Assembly: GCA_027489835.1 (NCBI GenBank)
Contig: JAIXZF010000182.1
Span: 1 to 9,298 of the forward strand
Length of the DNA: 9,298 nt
Direction: 5' to 3'
Source: Hyphomicrobiales bacterium
GTDB lineage: Bacteria > Pseudomonadota > Alphaproteobacteria > Rhizobiales > Beijerinckiaceae
Under the pieces are notes generated by a model, which was not told where the DNA came from, did not search any database, and saw only the letters and a list, made by a program, of their open reading frames with translations. The translations under genes and the position numbers were made by a program. Every line of letters begins with the position of its first letter. Position 1 is the stretch's first letter. This document shows positions 4,120-9,298 of this stretch, in pieces.

Positions 4120-5814
4120 ATGAGCATGGCAGCAACAGGCAGCGCCCAAAAGGTGCGCCCAATGTCCGCAGGCGAGAAAAAGGTCATCCTGGCCTCCTCG
4201 CTCGGCACGATTTTCGAGTGGTATGATTTCTACCTTTACGGCTCGCTCGCCGCGATCATAGGCGCGCAGTTCTTCTCCGCGTTCGACGTCAACACCCGCA
4301 ACATCTTCGCCCTTCTGGCATTCGCTGCGGGCTTCCTGGTTCGCCCCTTCGGCGCGCTGGTCTTCGGCCGCCTCGGCGATCTCGTTGGCCGCAAGTACAC
4401 CTTCCTCGTCACTATCCTGATCATGGGCGCCTCGACCTTCCTGGTCGGCCTCCTGCCATCCTACGCCCAGATCGGCTGGGTCGCTCCGGTCGCGCTGATC
4501 GCGCTTCGCATGCTGCAGGGCCTCGCGCTCGGCGGTGAGTACGGCGGCGCGGCGGTGTATGTCGCCGAGCACGCCCCCGTCGGCCGCCGCGGCTTCTACA
4601 CCTCGTGGATCCAGACCACGGCCACGCTCGGCCTGCTGCTCTCGCTCTTCATCATCGTGGGCCTGCGCCTGCAGATGGGCGAGGCCAACTTCCAGACCGA
4701 CCTGCCGCTGTTCCTCGGCCTCAAGGGCGGCTGGCGCATCCCGTTCCTCGGCTCCATCCTGCTGCTGGCGATTTCCGTCTGGATCCGCCTGCAGATGCAG
4801 GAATCGCCCTCCTTCAAGAAGATGAAGGAAGAGGGCACCCATTCGAAGGCGCCGCTCTCGGAGGCATTCGGCCAGTGGAAGAACGCCAAGATCGTGCTGA
4901 TCGCCCTGTTCGGCCTTGTCGTCGGCCAGGCCGTCGTCTGGTACACCGGCCAGTTCTACGCCCTGTTCTTCCTGCAATCGATCCTGAAGGTCGACCTGCT
5001 CACCGCCAACGTGCTGATCGCCTGGGCGCTCATCCTCGGCACCGGCGGGTTCATCGTCTTCGGCTCGCTGTCGGACCGCATCGGCCGCAAGCCGGTGATC
5101 CTCGCGGGCTGCCTCATCGCTGCCCTCACCTATTTCCCGCTCTTCGGGGCCCTGACGAAGGCCGCCAACCCGACCTACGCCAAGGCCATCGACACGGTCT
5201 CCGTGCAGGTCGCTGCCGATCCCACCCAGTGCGGCTCGCTGTTCGACCCCGTCGGCATCCGGACCTTCACCACGCCCTGCGACGTTGCCCGCCGCGCCAT
5301 CACCCTTCAGGCCTACAAGTATACGAAGGTTGACGCTCCGGCCGGCACGCCGATGAAGGTCACCGTCAACGGCGCCGAAGTCGCCTACGACAAGGACTTC
5401 GCCGCGAACCTGACCAAGGCCGCCGTCGCCGCCGGCTATCCCGGCGCAACCGACGCCGCCAAGGTCAAGGTCGACGGCTTCTTCTCGGCCCTCGGCAATT
5501 CCCAGGCCCTGATGGTGATCGCCATCCTCACGGTCATGGTCATCTACGTGACCATGGTCTACGGCCCGATCGCGGCCGCTCTGGTCGAGTTCTTCCCGAC
5601 CCGCATCCGCTACACCGCCATGTCGCTGCCCTACCACATCGGCAATGGCTGGTTCGGCGGCCTGCTGCCGGCGACGTCCTTCGCCATCGTCGCCTCCTCG
5701 GGCGACATCTACTCCGGCCTCTGGTATCCGGTCGGCTTCGCCCTCGCGACCTTCGTGATCGGCGTGCTGTTCGTGAAGGAAACCAAGGATCGCGACCTCG
5801 ATACCGTGAAGTGA
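4120..5814 (+). CDS. MHS-family major facilitator transporter with enlarged periplasmic loop
   Basis: The 564-residue inner-membrane protein is a proton-coupled symporter of the metabolite:H+ symporter (MHS) group, related to ProP, ShiA and KgtP. It opens with the typical SSLGTIFEWYDFYLYGSLA in the first membrane helix (about 26-44). The loop 2-3 signature GRLGDLVGRK is at 83-92, LGGEYGGAAVYVAEHAP at 137-153, and the loop 8-9 repeat of the signature, GSLSDRIGRKP, at 315-325. Between about residues 345 and 459 lies an inserted hydrophilic domain with C371 and C387, probably a periplasmic disulphide; then the last helices resume with VIAILTVMVIYVTMVYGP. Relatives without the insert have about 430-500 residues. 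The substrate (an organic acid, betaine or similar) cannot be read from the sequence. The ATG at 4120 has AAGGGGAG seven bases upstream; a second ATG lies two codons on. The gene is single, with its own terminator. Confidence 0.88.
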   Translation: MSMAATGSAQKVRPMSAGEKKVILASSLGTIFEWYDFYLYGSLAAIIGAQFFSAFDVNTRNIFALLAFAAGFLVRPFGALVFGRLGDLVGRKYTFLVTILIMGASTFLVGLLPSYAQIGWVAPVALIALRMLQGLALGGEYGGAAVYVAEHAPVGRRGFYTSWIQTTATLGLLLSLFIIVGLRLQMGEANFQTDLPLFLGLKGGWRIPFLGSILLLAISVWIRLQMQESPSFKKMKEEGTHSKAPLSEAFGQWKNAKIVLIALFGLVVGQAVVWYTGQFYALFFLQSILKVDLLTANVLIAWALILGTGGFIVFGSLSDRIGRKPVILAGCLIAALTYFPLFGALTKAANPTYAKAIDTVSVQVAADPTQCGSLFDPVGIRTFTTPCDVARRAITLQAYKYTKVDAPAGTPMKVTVNGAEVAYDKDFAANLTKAAVAAGYPGATDAAKVKVDGFFSALGNSQALMVIAILTVMVIYVTMVYGPIAAALVEFFPTRIRYTAMSLPYHIGNGWFGGLLPATSFAIVASSGDIYSGLWYPVGFALATFVIGVLFVKETKDRDLDTVK

Positions 5815-5861
5815 AGCGAGGGGGCTGGACCGCAAGGCCCGCCCAACTCCCCGACAGAACG

Positions 5862-5897
5862 AAGGCCCCGGCGCGATCCGCCGGGGCCTTTCCTTTT
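5862..5897 (+). terminator. Intrinsic terminator of the MHS transporter gene
   Basis: AAGGCCCCGGCG (5862-5873) and CGCCGGGGCCTT (5879-5890) form a perfect twelve-base stem with the loop CGATC, followed by TCCTTTT. It lies 48 bases after the stop codon at 5814. The A residues before the stem are too few for good activity on the other strand. Confidence 0.9.
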
Positions 5898-5954
5898 GTC
5901 GGCCTGCCCGAGCCCGGTCCGGCCCCGTCCTCGGCCGCACCGACAAGCCACAGG

Positions 5955-5983
5955 TTGCCAGCGCGGCCCGCCGGCGTTATTCA
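5955..5983 (+). promoter_or_regulatory. Possible promoter of tRNA-Thr
   Basis: TTGCCA (5955-5960, five of six to the -35 box) and TATTCA (5978-5983, three of six to the -10 box) are 17 bases apart. The start would be near 5990, a few bases before the tRNA. The -10 box is poor, so this is tentative. Confidence 0.35.
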
Positions 5984-5995
5984 GCCAGCCTCGGC

Positions 5996-6070
5996 GCCGG
6001 CGTAGCACAGCGGTAGTGCAGCGGTTTTGTAAACCGAAGGTCGGGAGTTCGATCCTCTCCGCCGGCACCA
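5996..6070 (+). tRNA. tRNA-Thr (anticodon TGT)
   Basis: The sequence folds as a class I tRNA of 75 nt with encoded CCA (6068-6070). The acceptor stem GCCGGCG (5996-6002) pairs perfectly with CGCCGGC (6060-6066), with discriminator A (6067). The D stem is GCAC/GTGC, and the anticodon loop TTTGTAA carries TGT at 6028-6030, reading ACA. The top pair of the anticodon stem is a G-A mismatch (G6021 with A6037). The T arm GGGAG-TTCGATC-CTCTC has one G-T pair. It ends only six bases from the stop codon of the opposing DUF2189 gene, leaving no room for a separate terminator. Confidence 0.96.
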
Positions 6071-6076
6071 ATCATC

Positions 6077-6895
6077 TCAGCCAGTCAGCCTCCGGTACAG
6101 ATGCCACGAGGCGTGCGCCAGCACCGGGATGAAGACCGCGAAGCCGATGAAGGCGGTCGCGGCGCCGATGCCGAGGGCCGCCGCAATGATCGCGCCCCAC
6201 ACCAGCATCGTCACCGGGTTGCGCCGCACGGCGTTGAACGAAGTCCCGATCGCGACCCCGACATCGGCATGCTTGTCGACCAGCAGCGGGAACGACACCG
6301 CGCTCAGCATCAGCGCCACGAAGGCGAAGCCCAGGCCCGCGAGATGGCCCGCCACGATGAGCTTGAGCCCGTCGGTCGTCGTGAACAGCTCCCGGGCGAA
6401 TTCGCCGACCGAGGCCGGGCGGGAGCCCGCGAACGCCCAGTCGTAGATTCCCATCGCGGCCCAGAGCCAGAGCGCGAACAGGCCGAACAGCAGCGCGCCG
6501 AGCACGAGAATGGCGCGGATCGAGCCCGCGTCGAACAGTTCCGGCACATGGCGCCAGCTCGTGTCGAGACCACGCTCGCGCCGGCGGCTGATGTCGTAGA
6601 GCCCGAGCCCGGCGAACGGGCCAATCAGTGCGAAGCCGGCCAGCAGCGGGAACATGAGCGGCAGCAGCGAGCTGTCGACACTGGCCTGCGCCAGGAGAAG
6701 GCCGGCGATCGGATACACCACCGCCAGGAAGGCGATGTGGCTGGGCTTCGCCATGAAGTCGTCCCAGCCCTTGCGCAGCGCGTCGACGAGATCGGCGACT
6801 GTGATGTCGCGGACCTGCATCGGCGCGGAGATGTACTCCCTTGCATCGTCCCCGCGGCCTCGCCGCGTCGCAAGGATGATCGGTGTGCTCATCAT
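6077..6895 (-). CDS. DUF2189-family integral membrane protein
   Basis: The 272-residue product matches the DUF2189 pattern: a short cytoplasmic N-terminus, the conserved opening VRDITVADLVDALRKGWDDF (28-47), then KPSHIAFLAVVYPIAGLLL entering the first membrane helix. About six helices can be drawn: 54-73, 77-100, 126-148, 178-207 (one or two helices) and 229-264 (two helices). The family has no established function; it is an inner-membrane protein seen widely in proteobacteria. Two adjacent ATG codons compete as start; GGGAG on the minus strand lies three or four bases before the first (6895) and about seven before the second (6892), so the second is at least as likely. The gene converges on tRNA-Thr and diverges from the ATP-grasp operon. 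Confidence 0.85.
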   Translation of the reverse strand: MMSTPIILATRRGRGDDAREYISAPMQVRDITVADLVDALRKGWDDFMAKPSHIAFLAVVYPIAGLLLAQASVDSSLLPLMFPLLAGFALIGPFAGLGLYDISRRRERGLDTSWRHVPELFDAGSIRAILVLGALLFGLFALWLWAAMGIYDWAFAGSRPASVGEFARELFTTTDGLKLIVAGHLAGLGFAFVALMLSAVSFPLLVDKHADVGVAIGTSFNAVRRNPVTMLVWGAIIAAALGIGAATAFIGFAVFIPVLAHASWHLYRRLTG

Positions 6896-7208
6896 TCGCT
6901 CCCGTGCTGTTCGCCGGGATGCCTCGCGCGAGCGCCGAAACAGTCAGACCATGGCGCCTTGTGCGGACCCCGGACTTTCATTTTGCCTGTTGGCGACACG
7001 CAGTCCGCGCGCCGAAAGCGGCTTATCCGAGGCAGCGGGCGCGCAGGCGCGCGCCCTCACGGGCTCGTGTGGCGCAGCTGGCGAAGCGGCCGGGACTCAC
7101 GCCGCTGAAGCATGGCGCACGCGCCTCCATTCGGCACTTGCTGGCGCAATATTTGCCTGTCACAGTCATCGCAACAAGAAGCATTCAAGTGCGGGGGCAG
7201 AGCGCCGT
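6896..7208. other. 313-base divergent intergenic region before the ATP-grasp operon
   Basis: No coding sequence with a credible start is seen. The region holds a perfect eight-base GC hairpin, GGGCGCGC (7037-7044) with GCGCGCCC (7049-7056) around AGGC, a small GCCG-AAAG-CGGC hairpin at 7011-7022, a dyad GGCGC-AC-GCGCC at 7114-7125, and the sigma-54-like element at 7142-7156. None of the hairpins has a T-tract. No promoter for the minus-strand DUF2189 gene is convincing. Confidence 0.5.
7142..7156 (+). promoter_or_regulatory. Sigma-54 promoter of the ATP-grasp/alpha-E operon
   Basis: TGGCGC-AATAT-TTGC matches the sigma-54 core TGGCAC-N5-TTGC with a single mismatch and exact GG-to-GC spacing. 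Taking C7156 as -12 the transcript would begin near 7168, giving a plausible 41-nt leader to the ATG at 7209. The dyad GGCGC-AC-GCGCC (7114-7125), centred near -48, is a possible activator site but does not resemble the NtrC consensus well. No sigma-70 pair with good spacing was found nearby. Confidence 0.6.
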
Positions 7209-8624
7209 ATGGCAGCGTTCGACGAAATGAGCGGGTTCGACGGATCCGTCCGAGAAGCCTACGCGCAGCTTGAGACTTGGCTGAAGACCACTCCGCCCGA
7301 CGAGTTCAGCACGCGCCGCAGCCAGGCCGATGTCTTCTTCCGGCGCATCGGCATCACTTTCGCGGTCTATGGCGACGAGCAGTCGACCGAGCGCCTGATT
7401 CCGTTCGACATCATCCCGCGGGTGATCACCCGGCCGGAATGGACCCTGCTCGATCGCGGGCTGCGCCAGCGCGTCACCGCGCTGAACATGTTCCTGAAGG
7501 ACATCTACGGCCCGAAGGAGTGCCTCAAGGCCGGCATCATCCCGGACGACCTCGTCTACGGAAATGCCGGGTACTGCCTGCACATGATCGGCCAGCCGGT
7601 GCCGCACGATCTTTATGTCCACATCGCCGGCATCGACATCGTGCGCGTGGATGGCGACACTTTCTATGTCCTGGAAGACAACGCCCGCACGCCATCCGGC
7701 GTCTCCTACATGCTGGAAAACCGCGAGGTCATGCTCAGGCTTTTCCCCGAGCTCTTCGCGCAGCACCGGGTCGCGCCGGTGGAGAACTATCCCGACGCGC
7801 TGCTCGCCACGCTTCGCTCGCTGGCCCCGCGCACATCGGCGCGCGATCCGAACGTGGTCTTGCTCACGCCCGGCCAGTTCAACTCGGCCTTCTACGAGCA
7901 CTCCTTCCTGGCCGACAAGCTGGGCATCGACCTCGTCGAGGGCTCCGATCTCTTCGTGCGCGACGAGGTCGTCTACATGCGCACCACCCAGGGCCCGCGC
8001 CGGGTGGACGTGATCTACCGCCGCATCGACGACGACTACATCGACCCCCTCGTCTTCCGAGCGGATTCGGTGCTCGGCGTGCCGGGGCTGATGAGCGCCT
8101 ACAAGGCCGGCAACGTCACGCTGACCAACGCCGTCGGCACCGGCGTGTCCGACGACAAGGCGGTCTACAGCTACATGCCGGAGATCGTAAAGTTCTACAC
8201 GGGCGAGGAGCCGATCCTCAAGAATGTCCCGACCTGGCGCTGCCGCGAACCGGAGGCGCTGAAATACGTGCTCGATCACCTGCCGGAACTGGTGGTCAAG
8301 GAGGTGAACGGCTCGGGCGGCTACGGCATGCTGGTCGGTCCCCACGCCTCCCGCGCCCAGATCGAGACCTTCCGCAAGAAGCTGAAGACCGCCCCGGAAG
8401 GCTTCATCGCCCAGCCCACGCTGGCGCTTTCCACCTGCCCCACCTTCGTGGCCTCTGGCGTCGCGCCCCGCCATGTCGACCTGCGCCCCTTCGTGCTGAC
8501 CGGCTCCGATGGCATACGATGCGTGCCGGGCGGGCTCACGCGCGTCGCGCTGAAGGATGGCTCGCTGGTCGTCAACTCGAGCCAGGGCGGAGGCACCAAG
8601 GACACCTGGGTGCTGGACGCGTGA
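7209..8624 (+). CDS. Circularly permuted ATP-grasp protein (DUF404/DUF407 type)
   Basis: The 471-residue protein belongs to the circularly permuted ATP-grasp family, predicted to form amide bonds by way of an acyl-phosphate, with an unknown substrate. Visible marks are LEDNARTPSGVSY (155-167) in the N-terminal half, the nucleotide-binding loop VVKEVNGSGGYGM (362-374, K364 and the glycines), HVDLRPF (422-428), and the C-terminal GGLTRVALKDGSLVVNSSQGGGTKDTW (441-467), where R445 and N456 are candidate metal/phosphate ligands. The length is usual for the family. ATG 7209 is chosen because the N-terminus MAAFDEM is typical of alphaproteobacterial members; its ribosome site (GGGGG at 7195-7199) is weak. 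It is followed after 15 bases by the alpha-E gene; comparative genomics has linked this pair with transglutaminase-like and Anbu (HslV-like) peptidase genes, suggesting synthesis and breakdown of a peptide or a protein tag. Confidence 0.9.
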   Translation: MAAFDEMSGFDGSVREAYAQLETWLKTTPPDEFSTRRSQADVFFRRIGITFAVYGDEQSTERLIPFDIIPRVITRPEWTLLDRGLRQRVTALNMFLKDIYGPKECLKAGIIPDDLVYGNAGYCLHMIGQPVPHDLYVHIAGIDIVRVDGDTFYVLEDNARTPSGVSYMLENREVMLRLFPELFAQHRVAPVENYPDALLATLRSLAPRTSARDPNVVLLTPGQFNSAFYEHSFLADKLGIDLVEGSDLFVRDEVVYMRTTQGPRRVDVIYRRIDDDYIDPLVFRADSVLGVPGLMSAYKAGNVTLTNAVGTGVSDDKAVYSYMPEIVKFYTGEEPILKNVPTWRCREPEALKYVLDHLPELVVKEVNGSGGYGMLVGPHASRAQIETFRKKLKTAPEGFIAQPTLALSTCPTFVASGVAPRHVDLRPFVLTGSDGIRCVPGGLTRVALKDGSLVVNSSQGGGTKDTWVLDA

Positions 8625-8639
8625 GACGGAAGAACTGAC

Positions 8640-9298
8640 ATGCTCTCGCGCACCGCAGACAGCCTCTACTGGGTATCCCGCTACGTCGAGCGCGCCGAAT
8701 ATCTCGCGCGCATCCTCGAGGCCACGACCCGCCTCTCCAATCTGCCGTCGAGCTATGGCGGAGCGGCCTCCGAATGGGAAAGCGCCGTCAAGACCGCCGG
8801 TTGCGGCGAGATGTTCGCACGCCATTACGACGAGGCGACCGAAAGCACGGTCCATCATTTCCTGTGCTTCAGCCCGGACAACCCCTCCTCGATCCGGAAC
8901 TGCATCGAGGTGGCCCGCGCCAACGCCCGCGCCGTGCGGACCGCCCTCACCTACGAGATGTGGGACACGCTCAACAGCGCCTGGCTCGAGCTTAGGAAAT
9001 ACGACGGCAAGAAGCTGAGCCGCGACGACTATGCCCGCTTCATCGAGTTCGTGAAGTCGCTGTCGCTCACCTTCGACGGCTCGGCCTACCGCACCATGCT
9101 GCGCTCGGACCCCTACTGGTTCTCGCGCCTCGGCGTCTATGTCGAGCGCGCGGACAACACCGCCCGCATCCTCGACGTTAAGTATCACGTGCTCCTGCCC
9201 GAGACCGAGCAGGTCGGCGGCTCGCTGGATTACTTCCAGTGGACCACGATCCTGCGCGAGGTCTCGGCGCTCACCGCCTACCACTGGGTCTACCGCGA
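8640..9298 (+). CDS. Alpha-E (DUF403) domain protein, partial at the 3' end
   Basis: The frame stays open from the ATG at 8640 to the window edge (219 complete codons); full-length relatives have about 310 residues, so roughly 90 are missing. It begins MLSRTADSLYWVSRYVERAE, the hallmark of the all-helical alpha-E family, whose members are encoded next to circularly permuted ATP-grasp genes and may serve as a partner or second enzyme of them. The motif recurs at residues 159-178: Y-W-x-S-R, then YVERAD, then ARIL, parallel to 10-26, showing an internal duplication. A modest GGA (8628-8630) precedes the start and the gap to the ATP-grasp stop is 15 bases, so the two are one operon. A transglutaminase-like gene would be expected next, outside the window. 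Confidence 0.9.
   Translation, partial: MLSRTADSLYWVSRYVERAEYLARILEATTRLSNLPSSYGGAASEWESAVKTAGCGEMFARHYDEATESTVHHFLCFSPDNPSSIRNCIEVARANARAVRTALTYEMWDTLNSAWLELRKYDGKKLSRDDYARFIEFVKSLSLTFDGSAYRTMLRSDPYWFSRLGVYVERADNTARILDVKYHVLLPETEQVGGSLDYFQWTTILREVSALTAYHWVYR

Noticed and set aside
4000..5946. 648-codon minus-strand open frame
   Set aside because: It is the antisense of the MHS transporter, with repetitive charged composition and no ribosome binding site or family resemblance.
5996..6070. tRNA-Thr as an integration site for a mobile element
   Set aside because: No integrase, no direct repeat of the tRNA 3' end and no change in composition are seen in the flanks inside the window.
5709..6071. 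Minus-strand open frame with the peptide AERIELPTFGLQNRCTTAVL
   Set aside because: The recognisable peptide is the antisense translation of tRNA-Thr (5996-6070), a well-known annotation artefact; the rest overlaps the transporter gene and its terminator.
7037..7056. GC hairpin GGGCGCGC-AGGC-GCGCGCCC as a terminator
   Set aside because: Neither strand has a T-tract after it and no gene ends nearby; it may be only a by-product of GC-rich sequence.
6654..7208. Upstream extension of the ATP-grasp frame by 185 codons
   Set aside because: It overlaps the DUF2189 gene in antisense and the sigma-54-like promoter. Relatives begin at the MAAFDEM-type N-terminus at 7209.
7185..9284. 699-codon minus-strand open frame
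   Set aside because: It lies opposite the ATP-grasp and alpha-E genes, whose family motifs are clear. Long antisense frames are common at this GC content; its composition (rich in Gly, Val, Asp, His and Arg) is typical of a shadow.

Overview
The window looks like a chromosomal segment from a high-GC alphaproteobacterium, most likely of the order Hyphomicrobiales (Rhizobiales). The grounds are GC-rich codons throughout, a NasT/NasS nitrate-sensing pair, rlmB next to tRNA-Tyr, a tRNA set with encoded CCA, and an operon of a circularly permuted ATP-grasp protein with an alpha-E protein. Genus cannot be set from sequence reading alone. I see no insertion sequence, CRISPR array, phage gene or integrase.

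Layout. (1) 1-2027, minus strand: nasT, then nasS (ATGA overlap), then a 313-base gap and the first ten codons of another minus-strand gene that leaves the window. The gap holds a complete-looking regulatory cassette, read 5' to 3' on the minus strand: an NtrC-like dyad, a near-perfect sigma-54 promoter, two consecutive hairpins with six-base loops that carry A1 and G4 (the known target signature of ANTAR proteins such as NasT), a strong intrinsic terminator whose outer stem competes with the second hairpin, and a ribosome binding site. (2) 2143-2227: tRNA-Tyr(GTA), minus strand, with its own promoter. (3) 2428-3288: rlmB, plus strand, converging on a secreted protein of unknown function (3295-3786, minus); a perfect hairpin carries both stop codons. 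(4) 4120-5814: a metabolite:H+ symporter family (MHS) transporter of the major facilitator superfamily with a large extra loop, closed by a strong terminator. (5) 5996-6070: tRNA-Thr(TGT), converging with a DUF2189 membrane protein (6077-6895, minus). (6) 7209-9298, plus strand: a circularly permuted ATP-grasp protein and an alpha-E (DUF403) protein, the latter cut by the window end. This operon also has a good sigma-54 promoter match 53 bases before its first start codon.

How it fits together. NasS is the cytoplasmic nitrate sensor that holds NasT; nitrate frees NasT, which binds the two leader hairpins and lets RNA polymerase pass the terminator into the nitrate/nitrite assimilation operon. 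The sigma-54/NtrC elements would add a nitrogen-starvation requirement. A similar sigma-54 element before the ATP-grasp/alpha-E operon, a system of unknown product predicted to make or modify peptides, suggests that it too may answer to nitrogen status. The remaining genes are housekeeping or transport genes without a visible link to these two systems.
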